Assembly: GCA_016700175.1 (NCBI GenBank)
Contig: CP065003.1
Span: 3,544,001-3,608,000, forward strand
From: Acidobacteriota bacterium
Lineage (GTDB): Bacteria > Acidobacteriota > Blastocatellia > Pyrinomonadales > Pyrinomonadaceae
DNA length: 64,000 nt
Reading direction: 5' to 3'
The position numbers and the translations under genes are program-made. Under the pieces are notes generated by a model that ran no database searches, had not been told where the DNA came from, and was given only the letters and a program-made list of their open reading frames with translations. Below are positions 50,402 to 59,188 of this stretch, piece by piece; the first letter of the stretch is position 1, and every line of letters starts with the position of its first letter.

Positions 50402-51298
50402 GTGGGAGCGCTAAGAAGATCACTTCCTTTCGTTTTTGCTTGCCTTGTCATCCCGCTCGGCCTTCCTGCCCCTGCCTCGGCCCGCGCAAAGCCTGACATT
50501 CGTGTCCATTCCCTCGAAAGCAAGATCTTCAACAACTCCCGGAAGATCCGAGTCCTGTTGCCCCCGCAGTATGACAAGAAAATGAAAAAGGGAGGATACC
50601 CTGTCCTCTATCAAAACGACGGCCAGAACCTGTTCGACGAGGCGGACTCGATCTTCAACAAGGCGGAGTGGAAGGTCGATGAGACGGTTTACGATCTGAT
50701 TGCCAGAGGCGAGATCCCGCCGATAATAGTGGTCGGCATCGACAATGCGGGCAAGAAGATGAGGGCGAACGAGTACCTTCCGTGGGAGGACGAGTTTCTT
50801 TCGCCGCCGATACCCGATCCGAAGGGAGCGCTCTATCCCGAGTTTCTCGAAAAAGAAGTGATCCCGTTTATCGAATCGAAGTATCCGGCGCAGAAGAAGC
50901 GGCAAGCGAGAGTGCTCGGCGGATCGTCCTACGGTGCGCTCATCGCCCTGTACTCGGCATTAGAGAAACCGGACCTGTTCGGATCGCTGTTGCTCGAAAG
51001 CCCTTCGTTTTACGTGAACGATGCGAAGGTGTTGGCAATGGCTGAGTCTGCAGAGAAACTTCCGCTGAAGGTTTATCTTGGAGTCGGCACGAACGAAGGC
51101 GGAAAAAGGGAATGTGATCCGGAAGACGAGAGCTTCGAAGCGGTCGTCGATGTGAAACGGCTGGCGTTGATCGTAAAGAAGAAAAGCGGCTTCGACGCAG
51201 GCGGCCTGAAAGTCGTGATCGAGCCTTGCGCCACACATCACGAGGACGCCTGGGCGGGCCGGCTTCCGGAGGCGTTGAAGTTTCTCTTTCCTTATTGA
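50402..51298 (+). CDS. Exported esterase-family hydrolase
   Basis: 298 residues with GTG start and a signal peptide (about 1-28, ending ASAR). Alpha/beta-hydrolase of the putative-esterase (enterochelin-esterase/antigen-85-like) type: YPVLYQNDGQNLFDEADS, IIVVGIDNAGKKMRANEYLP, nucleophile GGSSYGALIALYSAL, terminal His in ATHHEDAWAGRLPEAL. Substrate unknown. Confidence 0.86.
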   Translation: MGALRRSLPFVFACLVIPLGLPAPASARAKPDIRVHSLESKIFNNSRKIRVLLPPQYDKKMKKGGYPVLYQNDGQNLFDEADSIFNKAEWKVDETVYDLIARGEIPPIIVVGIDNAGKKMRANEYLPWEDEFLSPPIPDPKGALYPEFLEKEVIPFIESKYPAQKKRQARVLGGSSYGALIALYSALEKPDLFGSLLLESPSFYVNDAKVLAMAESAEKLPLKVYLGVGTNEGGKRECDPEDESFEAVVDVKRLALIVKKKSGFDAGGLKVVIEPCATHHEDAWAGRLPEALKFLFPY

Positions 51299-51540
51299 TC
51301 TGCCTTTTGCGTTCTTTGCGAAAGCCTTTGCGTACTTAGCGGTAAAGCTCCCTGTTACCTACTGAGTAGTTCGAAAGAGATCTAACCGCAAAGGGCACAG
51401 AGGTGTTCGAAGAGGACACCGAGGGGTTTCTCAGTGTTCCTTTGTGAATGCCTCAGTTCCCTCTGTGGTTGATCTGCCGGTAAAGAACTCAGTCCTCAAC
51501 AGAGATTTCTCCCGCCAAGACTCCATGTGTCGAAAAGAGG
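51299..51540. repeat. CGCAAAG/CTTTGCG repeats with inverted arms
   Basis: Units such as TTTGCGTTCTTTGCGAAAGC run from 51305, and AACCGCAAAGGGCACAGAGG (about 51383) faces CCCTCTGTGGTT (about 51462), which can pair over nearly 90 nt. No gene. Confidence 0.75.
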
Positions 51541-52008
51541 TTAAAGCCTCAACGCGCTTTCCTCGTATTCCCACCAACCCTTTTCTTCACCGTCAGCGAG
51601 AAAGTTAGCGAGCTGAGCCATCTTCTCCGGATCGTCAATGTCGATCGCAAACAGGTAGTTGTCGAGGCCTTCAAATGCGAGTCCGAGCTTCCTAAACCCG
51701 GAGATTAAGTGTGTTGTTCTTTCTTCTTCAATAACCACTACCCTGACGGTGTTGTGTCGCGAGTATTCGAGTACCTCTTGGAAGTACAACGAGCCGTCCT
51801 CATCTGACACCGCTACAATATCATCGACACAAAGCTCCCGGACAAAGAAGGGAATGTTTTCGATTCGATAAGTATCATCACGGATCTTTTCTGCCCATAA
51901 GGATTCGTACGAATAGGGCGGATAGCCATCATCGTCAGTAGGCAAATAGAAGAAGATCTTCTCCAGTTTCTCTTCAGGTGCGGCATGTTGGGCAATCGAA
52001 TCTGACAT
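51541..52008 (-). CDS. DUF4265 domain protein
   Basis: 155 residues from ATG 52008. The hallmark is ESLWAEKIRDDTYRIENIPFFVRELCVDDIVAVSDEDGSLYFQEVLEYSRHNTVRVVV, followed by a helical tail. DUF4265 proteins are small, cytosolic and of unknown function; some sit beside polymorphic toxins as candidate immunity proteins. An in-frame TTG at 52021 is an alternative start. Flanked by repeat regions on both sides. Confidence 0.82.
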   Translation of the reverse strand: MSDSIAQHAAPEEKLEKIFFYLPTDDDGYPPYSYESLWAEKIRDDTYRIENIPFFVRELCVDDIVAVSDEDGSLYFQEVLEYSRHNTVRVVVIEEERTTHLISGFRKLGLAFEGLDNYLFAIDIDDPEKMAQLANFLADGEEKGWWEYEESALRL

Positions 52009-52023
52009 CTTTTTCAAGAACAA

Positions 52024-52588
52024 TGAGGGAAAGCACTATTCCACGATTGCTATACATCCAGATTAACTATGCCTCGCTGGCGAAGCGAGATCTTTGATCG
52101 TGCGTTGCGGGAATTGCTACTTGTAAGCAGTAAACGCAAATGTCTTCGCAAGGACCCCAAAGTAGATCCCCTGTGTTCTCTGTGAATACCTCAATGTTCT
52201 CTGCGGTTAAACCTAAACCCGAGAACTCATTGCGTTACAAAAGCTTTTACCGCTAAGGACGCCAAGGTTTTCGCAATGGACGCAAAGAAGAAAGACCCTT
52301 TGTGCTCTCTGTGAATACCTCAGTGTCCTTTGTGGTTAGTCCCTCTTTGATGAAGTGCGACTGGAACCGCAAAGGGTAAACTGCCCCTCGTAGCCCTCCC
52401 TTACGGTTGGGCTTCGGACACGCTTCGCCGCGCTTTGAACACAGAACTTTGAACTTGGAACTCTTGTGCAGTAGCCCTCCCTTACGGTCGGGCTTCGGAC
52501 ACGCTTCACCGCGCTTTGAACACAGAACTTTGAACTCTTGTGCAGTAGCCCTCCCTCACGGTCGGGCTTCGGACACCTCATTCCCGAT
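52024..52588. repeat. Repeat-rich intergenic region with tandem REP/heptamer units
   Basis: 565 bp without a gene. 52100-52370 holds degenerate CGCAAAG/CCTTTGTGGTT units. 52390-52576 is a tandem composite: three reverse REP-like copies (52390-52421, 52471-52502, 52545-52576) spaced 81 and 74 bp apart, each separated by GCTTTGAACACAGAACTTTG-type heptamer sequence. Confidence 0.85.
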
Positions 52589-53959
52589 TCACCTGTTCGG
52601 CGGCAGGGGCCTGGGGATCACCATCAGTTCGGTTTGCCGGCCGTCGATGTACCGCGTGGTCGTCCCGTCGAAGAACGCGTCCTCTTCAAGCATGATCCGT
52701 ATCTCCTTCCCCCATTCCTCGATATAGCTCGCCGCGTTCAGCTCGATCGAGTGCGCGGTCATCGGGTACAGAGGATAATCGCCCGCGACAGGCACTCCTT
52801 CCTGTTGGTCCCAGAGCCCGATCGTCGTGCCCGCCGCGTGACCGTGAAAGCCCAGCGGATGCGTGTAGATCGAGCACTTGATGTTCTCCGCCTTGCATTG
52901 TGCCAGCGAGGCCGCGAGGATCTGGTTCCCAGTCCTTCCCGTTCTGAAGTTGCCGGTCAGAATGTCTTGCACTCGGTTTCCTTTCTTCAGAGCTTCTTTC
53001 AGGAATGCAGGCGGCTCGGTTTCGCCGGGCCTAAGCACATACGCGTGCTGCTGGGTGTCGGTGTTGAGGCGAAGGTATGTGATCCCGAAATCGACGTGAA
53101 GCAGGTCGCCCGGAAGTATCACCTGATCCTCCGGCCGGTCGGAAAACGCGCGCAGGTGCTCGAACGACTCCGGGTCCTTCCTCTGGACGGAGACGGACGG
53201 ATGGAACCACGTCTCCAGCTTCAGTTCCTTGATCCTCTCTCGGTACCACCAGACGACATCGTCCGTCGTCGTCACGCCCGGCTGGATGACCTTCTCGGAA
53301 AATCCCTCGGCAATAATCTGCTTCGCCATCCGGACAATGTTCGGATAGATCGCCATCTCGCTTTCGGTCCTGGTCTCGAGCCAGCCGATCGCCAGGTTCT
53401 CCGCGGTGGTGACCCGCGAGCGGAACGGCTCGGAAAGCGATTCGATCAGCCTGTCAAAGTGAAACGCCGAGATGCCGTCGGCAAGCGCGTCGGTCGCAGA
53501 TCTGTTGACCCCGATCCGTTTCGGGTTTTTCTCCGCTACGAACTTGGCGAGCGCCTTCCACTGGTCCGGCTCTTTCTCCTTGTCCCACGCCTTCACGAAC
53601 ATTTTGCCGACCGCGTACCGCGCCATCGCATACGTCCCGAGCTGCTTTCCGTCGCCCGGATCGTGGATGACGAGGATCGTGGTCCTGCGCGCGGACTGCC
53701 ACGTCGAAGGCAAAAAGGTCTTCAGCACCGGATCCTCGTTGTACTCGCGCGAGATTATGATCCACATATCGATCCCCGTGCGCTTCATCAGCGGAGGCAG
53801 GACCGTCTGCACACGCTCTTCGAGAAGGCGGTCGATGACCTCTGCGCGCTCCCGCATCGGGAGAACGTTCGGAAAGTATGGGTTCTGGGCCGCCGCGAAA
53901 GCGACGAAGGCAAAGGTCAAAAGTAATAAGGAAAAGAATCGGCAGTTTGTCGGTTTCAT
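52589..53959 (-). CDS. Exported M24-family metallopeptidase (Xaa-Pro aminopeptidase-like)
   Basis: 456 residues with a signal peptide (about 1-25, ending FAAAQ). The creatinase-type N-terminal domain is followed by the pita-bread fold, with metal-ligand regions HVDFGITYLRLNTDTQQHAYVL, GFHGHAAGTTIGLWD and MTAHSIELNAASYIEEWGKEIRIMLEED. M24 enzymes cleave N-terminal Xaa-Pro bonds or act on other small substrates using two metal ions. Likely periplasmic. It precedes dapF on the same strand reading order but with repeats and gaps between. Confidence 0.88.
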   Translation of the reverse strand: MKPTNCRFFSLLLLTFAFVAFAAAQNPYFPNVLPMRERAEVIDRLLEERVQTVLPPLMKRTGIDMWIIISREYNEDPVLKTFLPSTWQSARRTTILVIHDPGDGKQLGTYAMARYAVGKMFVKAWDKEKEPDQWKALAKFVAEKNPKRIGVNRSATDALADGISAFHFDRLIESLSEPFRSRVTTAENLAIGWLETRTESEMAIYPNIVRMAKQIIAEGFSEKVIQPGVTTTDDVVWWYRERIKELKLETWFHPSVSVQRKDPESFEHLRAFSDRPEDQVILPGDLLHVDFGITYLRLNTDTQQHAYVLRPGETEPPAFLKEALKKGNRVQDILTGNFRTGRTGNQILAASLAQCKAENIKCSIYTHPLGFHGHAAGTTIGLWDQQEGVPVAGDYPLYPMTAHSIELNAASYIEEWGKEIRIMLEEDAFFDGTTTRYIDGRQTELMVIPRPLPPNR

Positions 53960-54039
53960 ATCTTTGGTTTCAGATCTCGAATGAACAAAAGACTGTCGCG
54001 AAAACAGGGTTCGTGATCCCGGAGAGAAAGCCCATCTCC

Positions 54040-54915
54040 TTATTCCCCTTCATCCCTGTAAAGAAATTCATACGTCCCGCAGAAGGCCAGTTCCGCGGTT
54101 CCCTCGATCAGCATCTCCCCGTCCTCGCGCCAGACCGCCTCGGTTGTTCCGCCGGGCGCTTCGACAGATACCCTCCGTTCAGTCTTTCCGGTGTGCGCCG
54201 AGACGACCGCCGCTGCGATCGAACAGGTACCCGAAGATGAGGTCTCGCCGGCGCCGCGTTCCCAGATCCTTATCTCGATCCGTTCCCGGTCGCCGACCTT
54301 CACGAAGACCACGTTCGTGCGCTCGGGGAACTGAGGATGGCTCTCGAGCTTCCTTCCGACGCGCCGCCAGTTGAAATCGAAATCGTCGACAAACACGGCG
54401 CAGACCGGATTTCCGACGTTGACGAGCGTCACCTTTAGGTTTCTAACCCCGGCGGAGACCGGATGATCGATCACTTCTTCGAGCTTCGTTCCGGAGGAAT
54501 CCGGGAGGAAAGGAATGTCGCGGGATGCGAACCTTGGGGATCCGAGCTCGGCCAGGAACCTGAACGAATTGCCCGAGCGGCCGAGAAACGTGTAGTCCTT
54601 CACACCGCTGAGCGTCTCAAGCCGCAGTTTTTCATCTTCCCACTTACCCCTGAAGTAGAGGTAAGCGACCGCACAACGGGTTCCGTTGCCGGAGAAACCG
54701 GCCTCGCTGCCGTCGGGATTGATGATCCTGCAAAGGAAGTCTGCTTTTTCGCTTCTTTCGATCAGCGCGATCCCGTCCGAGCCGACGCCCGTGTTGCGCT
54801 CGCACATCGCGCGGGCGAGTCCGGAAATGTCTGTGTCCGCAGGCAGAGTCTCGCTCTCGATCACGATGTAATCGTTTCCGAATCCGTGGAATTTGCAGAA
54901 GTCGAACGCCGGCAT
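54040..54915 (-). CDS. dapF: Diaminopimelate epimerase
   Basis: 291 residues. The two catalytic Cys are in FSGNGTRCAVAYL (Cys81) and SSSGTCSIAAAVVS; the start FCKFHGFGNDYIVIE and NTGVGSDGIALIE are typical. It interconverts LL- and meso-diaminopimelate for lysine and peptidoglycan synthesis. Single gene here, with no other lysine-pathway neighbour. Confidence 0.96.
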   Translation of the reverse strand: MPAFDFCKFHGFGNDYIVIESETLPADTDISGLARAMCERNTGVGSDGIALIERSEKADFLCRIINPDGSEAGFSGNGTRCAVAYLYFRGKWEDEKLRLETLSGVKDYTFLGRSGNSFRFLAELGSPRFASRDIPFLPDSSGTKLEEVIDHPVSAGVRNLKVTLVNVGNPVCAVFVDDFDFNWRRVGRKLESHPQFPERTNVVFVKVGDRERIEIRIWERGAGETSSSGTCSIAAAVVSAHTGKTERRVSVEAPGGTTEAVWREDGEMLIEGTAELAFCGTYEFLYRDEGE

Positions 54916-55014
54916 AGCTTTAGCGGAGGGACACAGATTAACACAGCTGCGGGACTCCGGGAATCGCGAGCGTGCGAAGCACGCTGTCGCACAACGGCCA
55001 CCTCTGATAATTCA

Positions 55015-55167
55015 GGAGAAAGGAAATCAAACAAGATAGAAAGGATAAAAAGGATAGAGGGTTTCCGCCGTGCCGAATGCCAACTCTCCTCAAAAGCAGA
55101 CCAAGCGGTACAGATAACAGATCACCCCGCCATCCTTCTCATCCTGTCTATCCTGTTTGTCTCCTCC
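55015..55167. repeat. AGGATA-type inverted-arm repeat
   Basis: The left arm (about 55015-55060) is made of AAGATAGAAAGGATAAAAAG-type units and the right arm (about 55131-55167) of CATCCTGTCTATCCTGTTTG-type units, able to pair around roughly 70 nt. This lies in the dapF-upstream gap (54916-55173), which holds no gene. Confidence 0.7.
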
Positions 55168-55173
55168 CCAAAC

Positions 55174-55785
55174 TCAATTCAGCGTCGCTTCAAAGATCCC
55201 CCGGAGCGTGTTCTCCGTCGCAAGGATGTCGTTCGCCACGATCTCGTCTTCTTCTGACAGCTTGTCGCGGGTCTTCCCGTCGTCGATGAACCTGAACGCC
55301 TTGCCGGAATCGAAATAAACGCGGCGTTCGAGCGGCACCTCTCCGTCCTCGGTTTTCTCGAAATAGAAGATCAGGTTCCCCGATCGATCGAACACATACT
55401 CTTCGAAGTACTTCCGTGCCGCCGACTCGGTCGCCTTTGATATCTTCAGAAGCTTCGAAGGATAAGGGCTCTCACCGTCGGAGTCGTAGTAAAACCGATA
55501 AACCTCCCGGAAATTTCCGACCGCCGGCCAGCTCTTGCCCGTCTTGTTCACGACGAGCTCGTTGACGGCGATCCCTGCAAGGCGGTCTTCCTCGCCCCCT
55601 TTCTCGACCTTCTCGATCTTGGCGTTCGTTTCCGAGTAGATCTTCCGGATCCGCTCGACCTTCCGGTCGTTCGTCTCTTGCGCGTGTGCTGCGAAGACAG
55701 ATGTCATCAGCACAACTAATGCGGACAATGCGCGTATCCCGGATAGAACACGCGCATTGATCATTGATCGATGAGAATTGACCAT
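55174..55785 (-). CDS. Exported protein, unknown function
   Basis: 203 residues from ATG 55785, with GGAG 5 nt before. The signal peptide ends near AAHAQ. The mature part is alpha/beta with EVYRFYYDSDGESPYPSKLLKISK and EYVFDRSGNLIFYFEKTEDG. The N-terminal codons before the signal peptide are repeat-like (TTGATCA units), and ATG 55764 is an alternative start. It begins 2 nt after the stop codon of the TolB-like gene, so the two form an operon. Confidence 0.75.
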   Translation of the reverse strand: MVNSHRSMINARVLSGIRALSALVVLMTSVFAAHAQETNDRKVERIRKIYSETNAKIEKVEKGGEEDRLAGIAVNELVVNKTGKSWPAVGNFREVYRFYYDSDGESPYPSKLLKISKATESAARKYFEEYVFDRSGNLIFYFEKTEDGEVPLERRVYFDSGKAFRFIDDGKTRDKLSEEDEIVANDILATENTLRGIFEATLN

Positions 55786-55787
55786 TG

Positions 55788-56831
55788 CTACTCCACCCAA
55801 TCCGCTATGAACACGTTCGTGTCACCCTGGTTGGCGGCATTTCGGTTCGAGGCGAACACGAGCTTTTTGCCGTCCGGCGAGAACATAGGAAAGCCGTCGA
55901 ACGAATCGTAGGTCGTGATCTGTTTCAGACCCGTCCCGTCGATATTCACCATCAACAGATCGAAGTTACGCTTCCTCGGGTCCTTCGCGAGGTGGTTCGA
56001 AGAGAAAATGATCTGTTTGCCGTTCGGGTGGAAATACGGAGCGAACGAGGCGTCGCCAAGGTCGGTGATCTTTTTCTTGTTGCTGCCGTCGGCGTCCATT
56101 ATCCAGAGCTCGAAGTTGTTCGGCTCGATCAGATCGTTCGCCAGGCGGTCCTTGTAGCGCTCGATCTCCTTTTCGGTCTTCGGATGAAAACTGCGGTAGA
56201 CGATCTTCTTGCCGTCGGGTGAGAAGAACGGCCCGCCGTCGTAACCGAGCTCCGTGGTCAGCCGCTTCACATTCTTTCCGTCAGCGTCCATTACGTAAAT
56301 ATCCAGATCACCGTCGCGGGTGGAGGTGAACACGATCTTCTTTCCGTCCGGCGAAAGCGTTGCTTCCGCGTCATACCCGGGAGTATCGGTAAGACGCTTC
56401 ACGTCCGAGCCGTCGGGTTTCGCGGTGAAGAGGTCGTAGTCCGGATAGATCGCCCACACGTACCCTTGCGAGAAATCGGGGTTCGGAGGACATTCCGGGT
56501 CGCCCAAATGCGTAGAGGCGTAAATGATCCTCTTGCTCTTCTTCATGAAGAAGGAGCAGGTGGTGCGGCCTTTGCCGGTCGAGACCATCTTCTGGTCCGA
56601 ACCGTCGATATTCATCGTGAAGATCTGGTCGCAGCCCAGGTCCCCGCGTTTGGATTGGAAGATCAGTTTCTTTCCGTCCGGTGAAAAGTAAGCCTCTGCG
56701 TTCTCTCCTCCGAAAGTAAGTTGCTTGATGTTCTTGAGGTGTGTTTCGCCTTCAAACTGAAGGCCTTCCCCTTGTGCGGCAATCGAAACCGTAAGCGCGA
56801 GCGCAACGGCAAAACTCAGAATGATTCTCAT
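55788..56831 (-). CDS. Exported TolB-like beta-propeller (PD40 repeats)
   Basis: 347 residues from ATG 56831 (MRIILSFAVALALTVSIAAQ), a clear signal peptide; longer open frames upstream are not credible. About six PD40 blades follow (EAYFSPDGKKLIFQSKR, EATLSPDGKKIVFTSTRDGDLDIYVMD, GPFFSPDGKKIVYRSF, PYFHPNGKQIIFSSN, PMFSPDGKKLVFASNR), closing a TolB-type propeller without the TolB N-domain. Role in the envelope unknown. Cotranscribed with the following exported protein. Confidence 0.88.
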   Translation of the reverse strand: MRIILSFAVALALTVSIAAQGEGLQFEGETHLKNIKQLTFGGENAEAYFSPDGKKLIFQSKRGDLGCDQIFTMNIDGSDQKMVSTGKGRTTCSFFMKKSKRIIYASTHLGDPECPPNPDFSQGYVWAIYPDYDLFTAKPDGSDVKRLTDTPGYDAEATLSPDGKKIVFTSTRDGDLDIYVMDADGKNVKRLTTELGYDGGPFFSPDGKKIVYRSFHPKTEKEIERYKDRLANDLIEPNNFELWIMDADGSNKKKITDLGDASFAPYFHPNGKQIIFSSNHLAKDPRKRNFDLLMVNIDGTGLKQITTYDSFDGFPMFSPDGKKLVFASNRNAANQGDTNVFIADWVE

Positions 56832-57030
56832 AATGCTCTCAAGATCGAAATGGATTTCAATAATCCTAACATTTCGCCCTGAAAAACACTTAATGCGCGG
56901 GTGGTCGCCAACAGCAGAAGAGGGGGGATTATCAAAAAAGGTTTTCGGAATTTCAGTGATTACGGGTAAAATCCTTTGAAAGCGCCGCCGGAACCGCATC
57001 CGATCCGCATATCGAACCGAAGACATCGCC

Positions 57031-57879
57031 ATGCCCTTCGAAACAAACCGGGACGTTCTTGATTGGTACGATAGCCAGCCCCGAGCCCTCACTGACGAAT
57101 TCATTTCCGAGATCCCCTGGGACCAGGTCAACGACCATCCGCTCCACGATCGGCTGATCCCGGTACTTCTGTATATGCGCGATATAGAGATCCTGACGGA
57201 TATGTACCATCAGGAACTTCTGCGCACTCCGACCGGGAAAGACCCCGTTATCAGCAAGTTCATGGAGCGCTGGGGAGTTGAGGAGATCACTCACGGGGAG
57301 CTGATCAACCGGTTCATCAACGAAGCGGGGTACGAGACGCCCAGGAGCTGGAAGGACGAGATCAAGAAGAGCGTCTCGGCGTATTACCACACGTACGCAC
57401 GGTTGCTCACGACACTGACCAACTGCGTCGGCAGAAGCTTCACGGCGACCCATATGACCTACGGGACGATCAACGAGCTTTCGGCGGCTCAGAGCTACCG
57501 GAGGCTGATCGAGATCGCCGACCATCCCGTCCTGACGCACATACTAAAGGGGATCATCCGCGAGGAGAGCGTTCACACGCAGTTCTACCTGAACGTCGCA
57601 CGGCTCGAGTTGAAACGTAGCAGATTCGCGCGGAAGATCGCGCGGTTCGTGATCGACAGGTTCTGGGCGCCGGTCGGAAGCGGGGCGCGGTCCAGGCCGC
57701 TGACGGACTATACGGTCGGGGTCCTTTTCGGTGACTCGGAAGGCGTCGAATGGATCGACCGGCTGGTCACCGACAAGGTGCGTGTGCTCCCGGGATTCGA
57801 CGGAATGAACGCCGTCACGGATAGGATAGCTGAAGTCGGCCGGCGGGGCCTTAACATCGAATTGGGCGAAGCGGTCTGA
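57031..57879 (+). CDS. Ferritin-like di-iron protein
   Basis: 282 residues, helical. Two ExxH-type motifs suit a di-iron site: FMERWGVEEITHGELI and ILKGIIREESVHTQFYLNVARLEL. This resembles acyl-ACP-desaturase-like or p-aminobenzoate N-oxygenase-like ferritin-fold proteins. Substrate unknown. Transcribed divergently from the TolB-like gene and towards serC, with 7 nt between stops. Confidence 0.72.
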   Translation: MPFETNRDVLDWYDSQPRALTDEFISEIPWDQVNDHPLHDRLIPVLLYMRDIEILTDMYHQELLRTPTGKDPVISKFMERWGVEEITHGELINRFINEAGYETPRSWKDEIKKSVSAYYHTYARLLTTLTNCVGRSFTATHMTYGTINELSAAQSYRRLIEIADHPVLTHILKGIIREESVHTQFYLNVARLELKRSRFARKIARFVIDRFWAPVGSGARSRPLTDYTVGVLFGDSEGVEWIDRLVTDKVRVLPGFDGMNAVTDRIAEVGRRGLNIELGEAV

Positions 57880-57886
57880 TCTCCCC

Positions 57887-58975
57887 CTAACCGTTTCTTT
57901 CCGCGAAGTCACCCATGAAATCGACCAGCGCCCTGACCCCTTCTACTGGAAATGCGTTGTAGATCGAAGCGCGTATCCCGCCGACGCTCCGGTGTCCTTT
58001 GAGCCCGTCCAGCCCCACCGCCGCCGCTTCATCGGCGAACCGCTTTTCGAGGTCTTCGTTCGGCAGATTGAACGTCACGTTCATAAGCGAGCGTGCCGAA
58101 GGGTCGGCGTGTCCTTTATAAAATCCGTCCGAAGAATCGATCGCGTCGTAAAGGAACTGCGCCTTCGCCACGTTCCTCTTCTCCATCTCTTCCACGCCGC
58201 CGTGATCCTTCAGCCACTTGCACACGAGGTCTATCAGATAGATCCCCCACGTGTTCGGCGTGTTCAGCATCGAGCCTTTGGCGGCAATCACTTTGTAATC
58301 GAGCAAGGTGTACTGGTTCTCGGGGACCTTTTCGAGCATTTCGTCGCAGATCACTGCCAATGTCACGCCCGAGGGCCCTATGTTCTTCTGGGCACCGGCG
58401 TAGATCAGCGAGTATTTCGAAACATCGATCGGTCTTGAGAGGATGTTCGACGACGCGTCGCAAACGACCGGGATGCCGCCCGCCTCGAGGTCGTATTTGA
58501 ACTCGACGCCTTCGATCGTTTCGTTCGAGGTGTAATGAACGTATTTCGCATCGTCCGAGAACCTCAGGTCATGCTGCGAAGGTACGGAGCGGAACCCTTC
58601 GTCTTCGGTCGAGAAGATCACGTTCGGATCGCCGCGGCGCTTCGCTTCCTTCAGCGCCTTCACGCCCCAGGCACCTGTAACGATGTAGTCGGCCTTGCCG
58701 CCATCGCCCAGGAAGTTCATCGGAACCATCGAGAACTGAAGCGTCGCCCCGCCCTGCAGGAACAGGATCTGATACCCGTCGGGGATGTTCATCGCTTCGC
58801 GAAGGCCTTCGGTGGCGCCCTCGATGACCGGGGCGAAGTGCTTCGAGCGGTGGCTTACTTCCATCACGCTCATTCCGGTTCCGTTGAACGAGAGCATTTC
58901 CTCTTTCGCTTTCTCGAGCACGGGGACGGGAAGTGTCGCCGGGCCGGCGCTGAAGTTGAATATTCTTTCGGTCAT
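57887..58975 (-). CDS. serC: Phosphoserine aminotransferase
   Basis: 362 residues from ATG 58975 (MTERIFNFSAGPATLPVPVL); a longer frame to 59035 is less likely. Features: GMSVMEVSHRSKHF, LFLQGGATLQFSMVPMNFL, SNETIEGVEF, and the PLP Lys in YAGAQKNIGPSGVTLAVI. It makes 3-phosphoserine from phosphohydroxypyruvate and glutamate in serine (and pyridoxine) synthesis. Confidence 0.96.
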   Translation of the reverse strand: MTERIFNFSAGPATLPVPVLEKAKEEMLSFNGTGMSVMEVSHRSKHFAPVIEGATEGLREAMNIPDGYQILFLQGGATLQFSMVPMNFLGDGGKADYIVTGAWGVKALKEAKRRGDPNVIFSTEDEGFRSVPSQHDLRFSDDAKYVHYTSNETIEGVEFKYDLEAGGIPVVCDASSNILSRPIDVSKYSLIYAGAQKNIGPSGVTLAVICDEMLEKVPENQYTLLDYKVIAAKGSMLNTPNTWGIYLIDLVCKWLKDHGGVEEMEKRNVAKAQFLYDAIDSSDGFYKGHADPSARSLMNVTFNLPNEDLEKRFADEAAAVGLDGLKGHRSVGGIRASIYNAFPVEGVRALVDFMGDFAERNG

Positions 58976-59188
58976 ATGCGGTTTTCTCCGATTCGGAGCT
59001 TCAAGCGAAAGCAAAGAATACCATAGCTGAAGCACGCCTCTAAGAGGCGCGGACAGGGCAGTCTCCGAATTTAAAATTTGGCACGGATACGATAAGATGG
59101 CGAATGCTCTAACAACGGGATAGCAAGGTGGGACATCGTAGCCCGCGGTTTTTCACCATATTTCAGAACACACTTTTGGAGGCTCGCA

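Noticed and set aside
59079..59091. Sigma-54 promoter (TGGCAC) before the exported TPR gene
   Set aside because: The -12 GC element is missing at the required spacing.
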